A stretch of DNA of 12,478 nucleotides, taken from assembly GCA_028719045.1 (NCBI GenBank), contig JAQULD010000043.1, positions 1-12,478 on the forward strand. Direction: 5' to 3'. Positions 1 through 5,501 of the stretch are shown here, one piece after another. This DNA comes from Candidatus Omnitrophota bacterium (GTDB lineage: Bacteria > Omnitrophota > Koll11 > Gygaellales > Profunditerraquicolaceae). Position numbers and translations under genes: made by a program. Position 1 is the first letter of the stretch. Each line of letters starts with the position of its first letter. The notes beneath the pieces were generated by a model, which was not told where the DNA came from, made no database searches, and saw only the letters and a program-made list of their open reading frames with translations.

Positions 1-2
1 CT

Positions 3-482
3 ACTACCGCCGCGCAGAAGGAATTGGTGAGCCTGGCGTTATTAGCCGTTATAACCCCAATACTGGTGGGATTGGTTTTACAGGTGGAGGCCCTTGGCGG
101 TTTTCTGGCTGGAGTAATACTTTCAGGACAACTCCTGGCGGTTTTTATGTCGAATGCCGGAGGCGCCTGGGATAATGCCAAGAAAACAATAGAAGACGAG
201 GAGCATAATATTGCCCTTAATACAGGTAAAGGCTCCGAACGCCATAAAGCGGGAGTGGTTGGAGACACGGTCGGAGACCCTTTGAAGGACACGGCAGGCC
301 CGGCGTTGAATCCGATGATCAAGGTCGTAAACCTTGTTTCGGTAATAATCGCTCCTATTGTTGTCCAGTATAATAAACCGGGTATAGCGAAAGACATAAT
401 TATTGTCCTGCTTTTTACGGTTTTACTGGGAGCGATATTGCACAGCAAAAAGCCGGCTACGGAGCTAGCTAAGCCTGTCTAA
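3..482 (+). CDS. hppA: Membrane-bound ion-translocating pyrophosphatase, C-terminal part (5' end outside window)
   Basis: The reading frame is open from the window edge, so only the last 159 residues are present. Membrane pyrophosphatases hydrolyse cytoplasmic PPi to pump H+ or Na+ across the inner membrane. Family signatures are clear: [12 protein letters not shown] (the last cytoplasmic PPi/Mg-binding loop), the acidic stretch [23 protein letters not shown] and [13 protein letters not shown], followed by two C-terminal hydrophobic helices. The visible part begins with [16 protein letters not shown], itself family-like. The TTG at 24 is not the real start, because homology continues upstream of it. 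The residues that separate K+-dependent from K+-independent enzymes and H+ from Na+ pumps lie upstream, so ion specificity cannot be called. A strong terminator follows 40 nt after the stop, so this gene ends its transcript. Confidence 0.95.
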   Translation, partial: TTAAQKELVSLALLAVITPILVGLVLQVEALGGFLAGVILSGQLLAVFMSNAGGAWDNAKKTIEDEEHNIALNTGKGSERHKAGVVGDTVGDPLKDTAGPALNPMIKVVNLVSVIIAPIVVQYNKPGIAKDIIIVLLFTVLLGAILHSKKPATELAKPV

Positions 483-521
483 GCCGTAAGGCGCTAAATC
501 GCATAGATTACTGAGAAATAT

Positions 522-561
522 AAACGCAGCTTACTTAAGTATAGGTGAGCTGCGTTTTTTT
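522..561 (+). terminator. Intrinsic terminator after hppA
   Basis: Arms AAACGCAGCT (522-531) and AGCTGCGTTT (548-557) are perfectly complementary. The stem continues inward through G-U and A-U pairs to a tetraloop at 538-541, about 16 bp in total, and runs into seven T residues at 555-561. This is a textbook Rho-independent terminator that insulates hppA from the next gene. Confidence 0.9.
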
Positions 562-666
562 GTTTTGTGGCGTCGAATATCTTATTTCGTTGCTGTCCGC
601 GCTTTCATTAATAAAAACAGGAGTGGAAAAAGGTCAGAAAAAAGCAGAATCACACAATAGAATATT

Positions 667-702
667 TTCCAGCCCTTACTATAATATTAACGTAAGCTGG
701 AA
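667..702 (+). promoter_or_regulatory. Possible promoter -10 (TATAAT) in the loop of an inverted repeat
   Basis: A perfect TATAAT lies at 680-685, 40 nt before the hemerythrin-like gene. It sits between imperfect inverted arms: TTCCAGC-cc-TTAC at 667-679 and GTAAGCTGGAA at 692-702. No convincing -35 is visible; TAGAAT at 658-663 is a poor match. The arrangement could be a promoter overlapped by an operator-like palindrome, or a hairpin in a longer 5' leader. The rest of the 483-725 gap holds the hppA terminator and nothing else recognised. Confidence 0.4.
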
Positions 703-725
703 GGCCTTTTGAGAGGGAGGTAGAA

Positions 726-1421
726 ATGAACTTTATCCTAAAGCTTCTTGTAGTATTCGTTTTTTCCGTATTGAGCGTACCGGCGGCTGTTTTTTCGCAA
801 ACAGAGCCAAATGGAGATAAAGCAAAGACTGAGGCGGCGGAAAATATTCCTGTTTCTCCCGTGGAAGACCTAATGCGTGAGCACGGCGCGCTTAGCCGGG
901 TCCTGCTTATTTATGAGGAAATTGCCAAACGCCTGGATAAACGCCAGGATATCCCGGATGAAGCCCTGGATAAAACTACATTAATAATACGCGCTTTTAT
1001 ACAGGATTACCATGAAAAACTCGAAGAAAAATACGTTTTTCCCAGGTTACGCAATGCCAATAAACTGGTTCCTCTGGTAAATACGCTGGAAGAGCAGCAC
1101 CGGGCGGGACGTAGGATAATCGATAGTATTATGAAAGAGGAAAAACCACGTGATAAAGCGGCGAGGAAGAAATTAGCGGGATCTATTCGCCAATTTATAC
1201 TCTTATACAGGCCGCATAAGTCCAGAGAAGATACAATATTGTTCCCGGAGTTTCATTCTATCGTGCCGCTCGAAGAATATAACAAGCTGGGAGAAGAATT
1301 CGAAGACAGGGAACACGAATTATTCGGCGAGGAGGGCTTCACAAAAATAGTGGACGAAATAGCGGGCCTGGAAAAGGAACTCGGGATATACGATTTATCG
1401 CAATTTACCCCAAAGAAATAG
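726..1421 (+). CDS. Secreted hemerythrin-like (HHE cation-binding domain) protein
   Basis: The protein has 231 aa and starts at ATG 726 behind a good GGGAGG SD (715-720). Residues 1-24 form a signal peptide (Lys, hydrophobic core, likely cleavage near VFSQ), so the domain is probably periplasmic. The rest is a four-helix bundle of the hemerythrin/HHE type. The expected di-iron ligands are visible: H53 (REHG), H96-x3-E100 (YHEKLE), H125 (EQH) and H164-x3-E168 (PHKSRE), plus the typical LFPEF at 172-176. Such domains bind O2, NO or peroxide, or store iron. Most bacterial hemerythrins of this kind are cytoplasmic, so an exported one is less common. It stands between the hppA terminator and the DUF5677-like gene, with no obvious functional partner nearby. 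The exact ligand it senses or binds cannot be read from sequence. Confidence 0.85.
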   Translation: MNFILKLLVVFVFSVLSVPAAVFSQTEPNGDKAKTEAAENIPVSPVEDLMREHGALSRVLLIYEEIAKRLDKRQDIPDEALDKTTLIIRAFIQDYHEKLEEKYVFPRLRNANKLVPLVNTLEEQHRAGRRIIDSIMKEEKPRDKAARKKLAGSIRQFILLYRPHKSREDTILFPEFHSIVPLEEYNKLGEEFEDREHELFGEEGFTKIVDEIAGLEKELGIYDLSQFTPKK

Positions 1422-1437
1422 AATATTGGTAAATAAG

Positions 1438-1466
1438 TTGTATTACGGCAGGTTATTGTTTATAAT
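1438..1466 (+). promoter_or_regulatory. Candidate promoter, -10 overlapping possible start codon
   Basis: TTGTAT (1438-1443) and TATAAT (1461-1466) are separated by 17 bp, close to the sigma-70 consensus. Transcription would begin near 1473-1474, exactly where an in-frame ATG lies, so the downstream mRNA could be leaderless. The call is a motif match only. Confidence 0.4.
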
Positions 1467-1473
1467 GGTTGCC

Positions 1474-2379
1474 ATGGATAATAGCGAGGAATCGAAGACA
1501 AAGATCTACGAGGAAAACGGGGAAATGTTTGACCTGGCGGAAGAAATCCGCAGGTCATCGGTTTTATTTTTGAAAAACTTTAACTCCAGGAAGGTCAAAT
1601 TAGCCAGCCTTGAGCCTCGCAAAAGGATATTCCTGTTCTTCTTGACCAAAATAATCAAGACCTATTCTGCGGTTTATGCCCTTTGCCGGGAAGGCTACGG
1701 CCAGGATGTCTGTCCTTTATTAAGGAGTTCACTTGAAACTCTTATCTCGGCAAAATACATACTTTACGACCCTGCCGCGGCGGACAAAAATGCCGCGCGT
1801 TTCGTGGAATACAAATGGGTGATCTTTAAACGTTATCTGGGAGAGTTTGAAAAAGGGCCGTTGGATAAATCGCAGGGGAAGATTTCCTCCTCGAAACAGC
1901 TGATCCTGGAGAAATTCAAGGAGTATAAGGAAAAATACGGTATTTCTTCGGACAGGGGGCTTTTGACCTGGTCGGGCAAGCCCATAAGAGATATGGCAAA
2001 GCTGGTGGATGAGAAACTTCTTGGCGAATACGAATCCGCTTTCCGCATAGATTCGCGCTTTTCCCACCCCAGCATCTTATCGGATAATGAGTACCTGGAT
2101 TATGATGACTATATTTTAAAGTTGTCTCCTTTGCCTTCTGACGCCGGGGTCGTTACCAACCTCAAAAGGGCGATTACCTACCTTATAGAATTCCTGGGTT
2201 TGTTCAATGAATTATTCGGCCTGCAATATGAAGCAAGGCTTATGGAATTACAATCCCGCGTTGACGAAGTTTTCAATATGGAAAAATACAAGAAAGAAAT
2301 TACTTTCGGAAAATCTTTCCCCAATCTTAATAAAAAAGACCTGGAAAAGGTCTTGGTCCAGTTTGACCTGCCTCTGTAA
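1474..2379 (+). CDS. DUF5677-like protein of unknown function
   Basis: A soluble protein of about 301 aa. The pattern of an early helix (FFLTKIIKTYSAVYALCREG), then QDVCPLLRSSLETLISAKYI and a conserved-looking RFVEYKWVIFKRYL, resembles DUF5677 proteins. These are helical proteins of unknown function often found in accessory regions. No signal peptide or catalytic motif is visible. The start is uncertain. The frame is open from TTG 1426, with ATGs at 1465 and 1474, and none has a convincing SD. I chose 1474 because a near-consensus promoter (1438-1466) would place the transcript start there and because the upstream residues are unlike the rest. If 1465 is right the protein has 304 aa. The gene follows the hemerythrin gene by about 50 nt, but that promoter suggests it can be expressed alone. 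Confidence 0.65.
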   Translation: MDNSEESKTKIYEENGEMFDLAEEIRRSSVLFLKNFNSRKVKLASLEPRKRIFLFFLTKIIKTYSAVYALCREGYGQDVCPLLRSSLETLISAKYILYDPAAADKNAARFVEYKWVIFKRYLGEFEKGPLDKSQGKISSSKQLILEKFKEYKEKYGISSDRGLLTWSGKPIRDMAKLVDEKLLGEYESAFRIDSRFSHPSILSDNEYLDYDDYILKLSPLPSDAGVVTNLKRAITYLIEFLGLFNELFGLQYEARLMELQSRVDEVFNMEKYKKEITFGKSFPNLNKKDLEKVLVQFDLPL

Positions 2380-2430
2380 AAAAACCGCGAGAATTCACTC
2401 TTTAAAACACCGACGATAAAACCTTACCGT

Positions 2431-2460
2431 GTCTTAGTCTGTCCTATTTTGTCCTAGTTG
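2431..2460 (+). repeat. Three tandem 10-bp direct repeats (GTCYTA core)
   Basis: GTCTTAGTCT, GTCCTATTTT and GTCCTAGTTG follow one another at 2431, 2441 and 2451. The 10-bp period equals about one helical turn, so a protein bound to each copy would sit on one face of the DNA. They lie roughly 85-115 bp upstream of the predicted start of the amyloid-like operon transcript, a typical activator zone. Confidence 0.5.
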
Positions 2461-2471
2461 TATTTTCAGGC

Positions 2472-2501
2472 AAAGTGGAAATTAATCAAAAAAAAGTGGA
2501 A
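2472..2501 (+). repeat. Pair of AAAGTGGAA direct repeats, 21 bp apart
   Basis: Exact copies of AAAGTGGAA occur at 2472-2480 and 2493-2501. The 21-bp centre spacing is two helical turns, as in many dimeric response-regulator operators. The second copy ends 8 bp before the proposed -35 at 2510, so the pair is well placed for an activator that contacts RNA polymerase. The protein that binds is unknown. Confidence 0.5.
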
Positions 2502-2509
2502 TGCTGAAA

Positions 2510-2537
2510 TTTACTTTTTATTCGTTTGGATTATTAT
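2510..2537 (+). promoter_or_regulatory. Candidate sigma-70-type promoter of the amyloid-like operon
   Basis: TTTACT (2510-2515), a 16-bp spacer and TATTAT (2532-2537) give 4/6 and 5/6 consensus matches. The imperfect -35 plus upstream direct repeats fits an activated promoter. Transcription would start near 2544, just upstream of the small ORF at 2570. The stretch 2380-2430 holds nothing recognised. Confidence 0.5.
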
Positions 2538-2569
2538 GAAACTGTAAATTAAAACACGAAAGGATGAAT

Positions 2570-2689
2570 ATGACGACAATGCCGACGGAAAAAAACAAAA
2601 CGAAAGGCAAGAATAATTTAGGAACCCTTACCGGGCAGGTTTGGGTTCTCTGTAAAAATCAGGATAAGAAAGGGGGTGTAATACTATGA
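2570..2689 (+). CDS. Possible 39-aa small protein or leader peptide, coupled to the next gene
   Basis: The start ATG at 2570 has an AAAGG SD (2559-2563) at 6-nt spacing. The frame runs to a TGA at 2687-2689 that overlaps the next start as ATGA, a classic translational-coupling arrangement. The product is Lys/Thr/Asn-rich at first (MTTMPTEKNKTKGKNN) and then LGTLTGQVWVLCKNQDKKGG. It has no signal peptide or recognised motif. An in-frame ATG at 2564 is too close to the SD. It would be the first ORF on the transcript of the predicted promoter. It might be a real small protein, a leader peptide that tunes translation of the repeat protein, or a chance ORF in a 5' untranslated region. Only the SD, position and overlap argue for it. 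Confidence 0.4.
   Translation: MTTMPTEKNKTKGKNNLGTLTGQVWVLCKNQDKKGGVIL
2621..2649 (+). promoter_or_regulatory. Symmetric RNA hairpin upstream of the first repeat-protein start
   Basis: GAACCC (2622-2627) pairs with GGGTTC (2643-2648). Inside it a symmetric TT/TT internal loop leads to ACC (2630-2632) pairing with GGT (2638-2640) around a GGGCA loop. No T-run follows, so it is not a terminator. It lies inside the small ORF and 37 nt before ATG 2686, so it could affect translation or RNA stability. Confidence 0.35.
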
Positions 2690-3651
2690 AACGTATATTC
2701 ATATTATCGCTAGTGTTATTGCTGTCAGCTTCCGGTTTAGCGTTTGCAGGTGCGAAACCTATGTCTGATAGCGCACTGGATAATGTCAGTGCAGGGGACT
2801 GGGTTGTCGTGACAGATACCAATGGCAATCAGTCAGTGGTGGATGTTTATGCAACCAACAATACCTTGGACCTCATGTCTACTTCACAAAAAGACATTAA
2901 CGCGGTCAGCAACGCCAACGCAATCGACAGCGCGATCGATGTCCAGACAAACGTGGCCAGGGTTTCCTCAGCCAATGCTCCGACCAATAACGTCGAAGTA
3001 AACGGCACCAACAGCGCAAATATCACCAATTACAGGCCAGCGGACGCAGAAAATGACACTTTCTCTGCTACCCACGAAACCTCAGCGCTCGAAAGCAGCT
3101 TCTTGAAGAATGAAAACAGCAAATCGTTCAACTTGGATTCCAGCGCATCATCGTCTTTCGCGGCGGCTTCCGCAGATGGTTCTTCAAAAGCGTTCAATCT
3201 GCTTGAGACAAACGACGTGACCGGATCCGCGGCTACTTCAAGCGCGGCTGTCGGAAAAACGATCGGCGTTTCCAGCTTAGCGGCCAATCTGCTTATCGAT
3301 TATGACAAGATCATAACCGATGAGGAAGCTTCTTCTTCCAGCAGTTCAGCGAGCGCAAGCTGCGACAAATCGCTTGATATCCAAGCTGCTGAGAATTGTG
3401 CCACCACGGCCGCTCATCTAGAGAAAGAAACTGAACTCTGCAAATTAGATACAAGCAAAACAACCCGCTCCAGCAAAGGCGTCAACAACCACATCGCTTT
3501 GCTTGAGAATTCACAGCAGAGCATCAAGGCCGTCAGCAACTTAAACGCAGTCGGCGCAGGTGCTGCCGTTCAGACAAACATAGCTTCTAACGTTGGCGTA
3601 AACGGATCCATCTCCCACGTTAACAGCGCGACCGTCTCGAGCGGTTTTTAA
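2686..3651 (+). CDS. Secreted repeat protein, candidate Fap-like amyloid subunit 1
   Basis: The protein has 321 aa; ATG 2686 follows a strong AGGGGG SD (2671-2676). Residues 1-21 form a signal peptide cleaved near AFA-GA. Next comes PMSDSALDNVSAG (25-37), which resembles a double-glycine-type leader. Two repeats bracket the protein: residues 67-91 (INAVSNANAI, VQTNVA) and 276-300 (IKAVSNLNAV, VQTNIA), identical at 14 of 25 positions. Between them is a Ser/Ala/Asn-rich linker with runs of Ser (217-222) and three Cys (226, 238, 252). The architecture of signal peptide, repeat, low-complexity linker and repeat, with alternating hydrophobic and Asn/Gln/Ser residues, matches FapB/FapC-type functional amyloids. 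The C39 and barrel genes downstream support this. The sequence is not close to Pseudomonas FapC by eye, so the family call is inferred from architecture and context. An adhesin or other surface-layer protein is the alternative. Confidence 0.6.
   Translation: MKRIFILSLVLLLSASGLAFAGAKPMSDSALDNVSAGDWVVVTDTNGNQSVVDVYATNNTLDLMSTSQKDINAVSNANAIDSAIDVQTNVARVSSANAPTNNVEVNGTNSANITNYRPADAENDTFSATHETSALESSFLKNENSKSFNLDSSASSSFAAASADGSSKAFNLLETNDVTGSAATSSAAVGKTIGVSSLAANLLIDYDKIITDEEASSSSSSASASCDKSLDIQAAENCATTAAHLEKETELCKLDTSKTTRSSKGVNNHIALLENSQQSIKAVSNLNAVGAGAAVQTNIASNVGVNGSISHVNSATVSSGF
2884..2958 (+). repeat. Protein repeat R1 of candidate amyloid subunit 1
   Basis: Encodes residues 67-91 (SQKDINAVSNANAI and onward to VQTNVA). 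It matches R2 at 3511-3585 at 14 of 25 residues, including SQ, AVSN, NA, VQTN and the final A. Confidence 0.7.
3511..3585 (+). repeat. Protein repeat R2 of candidate amyloid subunit 1
   Basis: Encodes residues 276-300 (SQQSIKAVSNLNAV and onward to VQTNIA), the C-terminal partner of R1. The tail after it (NVGVNGSISHVNSATVSSGF) resembles the segment after R1 (VEVNGTNSANITNY), so the repeat unit may extend to about 45 residues. Confidence 0.7.
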
Positions 3652-3698
3652 GCAGTTGTTTATTTGAAATTCAGGATAAGTAGTCAAAAGTTAACCAT

Positions 3699-4763
3699 AT
3701 GACAAAAAACATTTTCTTATCCAGATTTAGTACAAAGAAACCCGAACCTGTCCGGCAGGGAATCACGATATTCGTGATTTCCTGCTTTTTTCTTAATCCA
3801 TTCGTGTTTAGCTGCGGCAGCGAAGTTATGGCCGCCCAGGGGGTAGAGCTTAAAGATGAAGAGATGGATAATGTCTATGCCGAAGGGTTCACCTTCAGTT
3901 TTGACATTTCTATGCCAGACACGCAGAATATAATAAATCATGTAAATAACGCGGTTGATAGCGTCAAAGCCGCCGTAAAGAATAATTTCTCGATAATCCC
4001 TGCCGGAGGCCAGAGCGTGAATACATTAATGGTCTCCGATTATTCGCAGCAATTCCTGTCTTCTCTTGTCAATATAAACGCCGCGGGTAGTTCTGTCCCG
4101 GTAATGCTTAATTTATCCGTAAACGTTAATTCGAAAATAGAGAATATTATCAATAGCAATTTAATGAATGTGGCCAACTATTATAATTACAATTATAATG
4201 CTTTGCCTGCCGCGGTCCAGCCTCAAACTATTACACCCGCGGTTTCAGCCGTAAATCCTGCACCTGAGGCGGTTATCAATACTGTCCAGCCGGTTTTAAA
4301 TCAACCTGTTGTTATTGAACCCGCTGTGGTCGCTCCGGCAGTTCCGGTTGTGGATCAGGTTTCTTCTCAGCCGGCCGTAACAGTTAATGCCGGCAATCCC
4401 GCAGTAAATGTACCTTCCAGCGCGGATATTATAAATAATGCCAATAATATAATTAATAATGTGCAGTCGAATATAAACGCCGCTCAAAATGACGCTCAAA
4501 CGACGCCGCAAACCGGCGCAGTAACTCCTGTTACTACGCCTTCCGTTCAGACTACCGCGGTGGGAAATCTTGGCGGGGCGAATACGGTGGTAATAGGAAA
4601 TAATTCTCAGCAATATCTTTCTTCGCTGGTAAACGTAAATGCCGCGGGAAGCATCGTCCCGGTGCTCCTTAATTTAGTGATCAACATAAATTCAAGCGTA
4701 AATAAAGTCTCAAACAGCAATAATCTGGATTTCTCAACTTATTCCCGTTTCCAACTAAAATAA
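3699..4763 (+). CDS. Secreted repeat protein, candidate Fap-like amyloid subunit 2
   Basis: The protein has 354 aa. Start ATG 3699 has no strong SD, but a TCAGGATAAG element 18 nt upstream matches one before the previous gene. The N-terminus has a long basic region (residues 1-20) and a hydrophobic core (21-38), with likely cleavage at MAA-Q (46/47). LKDEEMDNVYAEG (51-63) follows, close in pattern to the leader-like motif of subunit 1. Two strong repeats, residues 116-154 and 303-341 (SQQ[FY]LSSLVN[IV]NAAGS, then VPV.LNL), agree at 26 of 39 positions. They are joined by a Pro/Val/Ala-rich linker (about 167-290) holding an Asn-rich stretch (IINNANNIINNVQSNINAAQ). It lies 47 nt after subunit 1 and 9 nt before the C39 gene. 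One subunit may nucleate and the other form the fibre, as with FapB and FapC; which is which cannot be told. Confidence 0.6.
   Translation: MTKNIFLSRFSTKKPEPVRQGITIFVISCFFLNPFVFSCGSEVMAAQGVELKDEEMDNVYAEGFTFSFDISMPDTQNIINHVNNAVDSVKAAVKNNFSIIPAGGQSVNTLMVSDYSQQFLSSLVNINAAGSSVPVMLNLSVNVNSKIENIINSNLMNVANYYNYNYNALPAAVQPQTITPAVSAVNPAPEAVINTVQPVLNQPVVIEPAVVAPAVPVVDQVSSQPAVTVNAGNPAVNVPSSADIINNANNIINNVQSNINAAQNDAQTTPQTGAVTPVTTPSVQTTAVGNLGGANTVVIGNNSQQYLSSLVNVNAAGSIVPVLLNLVININSSVNKVSNSNNLDFSTYSRFQLK
4044..4160 (+). repeat. Protein repeat R1 of candidate amyloid subunit 2
   Basis: Encodes residues 116-154, beginning SQQFLSSLVNINAAGS. It is identical to R2 at 26 of 39 positions. The alternation of Val/Ile/Leu with Asn/Ser would suit beta-strand stacking. 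Confidence 0.75.
4605..4721 (+). repeat. Protein repeat R2 of candidate amyloid subunit 2
   Basis: Encodes residues 303-341, beginning SQQYLSSLVNVNAAGS. Most differences from R1 are conservative hydrophobic exchanges (F/Y, I/V, M/L), which points to selection on the beta-prone pattern. Confidence 0.75.
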
Positions 4764-4772
4764 ACCGTAAAA

Positions 4773-5480
4773 ATGTCTTTAACGCTTTTGAAACCGGCAA
4801 TAGTGTCTGTTTTTCTCGCTGTAATTTTCTTAGGCGGGGATTCTTTCGCTATGGACATTGCTACCAGAGAAGTGGTCCTGCGTAAGAAGGTGAAGAGCAT
4901 AAGAGAGCTCAGGGACCAGAACGTGGTAAAACAATCCACCGATTACAGCTGCGGGGCGGCGGGGTTGGCGACCATACTCAACTATCATTTTAATGATCCG
5001 ATCAGTGAAAATGAAATAATATTGGGAATTTTGCGTACAACCAACCTGGCAAAGGTAAAGCAAAGAAAAGGCTTTTCTTTGCTGGATTTGAAGAAATTTG
5101 TGGAATCAAGGGGTTATAAGGTAACCGGCTATAAAATGGATATAGACTTTTTACGTAAGCTCGATATCCCTGTGCTCGTCCCGATAAAATTTAAAGAGTA
5201 CCGCCATTTTATAATCGTAAAGGCGGTAGTGGGGGATAGGGTTTTTGTCGCTGACCCCTCAATGGGTAATATGAGCATGAAAATAAACTGCTTTAACGGC
5301 ATATGGCAGGACGGGGTAGGCATGGTTATAGAACGGAAAGGGGAAAAAGATCCTTTCTTAAGCCGGATGTCATCCCTAAGGCTGAAAAAAGAAGACCTTA
5401 AGGTTGTGGATATGGAGAGCGTGGAGAGGAATCTGGAAAGCGAAGTGATCCGCACGGCCATCCATGTAGGAGAATTCTAA
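4773..5480 (+). CDS. Secreted C39-family cysteine peptidase (FapD-like)
   Basis: The protein has 235 aa. Residues 1-26 form a signal peptide ending DSFA, so the enzyme should act in the periplasm. The C39 fold is clear: oxyanion Gln54 and catalytic Cys60 in KQSTDYSCGAAGLATIL, a GFSLLDLKKFVESRGY segment typical of C39 domains, catalytic His145 in YRHFIIV and Asp161 in VFVADPSMGN. All catalytic positions are present, so it should be active. It is not fused to ABC transporter domains, unlike bacteriocin-export C39 peptidases. A free-standing secreted C39 protein next to repeat subunits and a barrel is the Fap pattern (FapD). Likely substrates are the two preceding proteins with their D-x-x-[LM]-D-N-V motifs; this is inferred. 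The C-terminal 45 residues are charged and extend past the usual domain. The gene starts 9 nt after subunit 2 with a weak SD, suggesting coupling. Confidence 0.85.
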   Translation: MSLTLLKPAIVSVFLAVIFLGGDSFAMDIATREVVLRKKVKSIRELRDQNVVKQSTDYSCGAAGLATILNYHFNDPISENEIILGILRTTNLAKVKQRKGFSLLDLKKFVESRGYKVTGYKMDIDFLRKLDIPVLVPIKFKEYRHFIIVKAVVGDRVFVADPSMGNMSMKINCFNGIWQDGVGMVIERKGEKDPFLSRMSSLRLKKEDLKVVDMESVERNLESEVIRTAIHVGEF

Positions 5481-5501
5481 GAAAGGAGCCGGATTAGCCC
5501 A

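Noticed and set aside
2431..2501. CRISPR array or attachment site at the direct repeats
   Set aside because: Units are only 9-10 bp with no unique spacers of regular length, no cas or integrase gene is nearby, and the position fits promoter operators.
2380..2569. Sigma-54 promoter upstream of the amyloid-like operon
   Set aside because: No GG-N10-GC pattern with the flanking TGGCAC/TTGCA consensus was found; a sigma-70-like pair fits better.
2570..2690. c-di-GMP (GEMM) riboswitch before the repeat-protein genes
   Set aside because: The conserved GEMM core blocks are absent; only a simple hairpin is present.
3030..3287. Reverse-strand open frame inside the first repeat protein
   Set aside because: A composition artefact of Ser/Ala-rich codons on the + strand; no start signal.
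4296..4613. Reverse-strand open frame over the second repeat protein
   Set aside because: It mirrors the low-complexity linker of the real + strand gene, has no SD or family features, and all supported genes are on the + strand.
4773..5480. Bacteriocin export system with the C39 protein as part of an ABC exporter
   Set aside because: The C39 domain is free-standing with a Sec-type signal peptide and no ABC or membrane domains; the putative substrates have their own signal peptides and are over 300 residues long.
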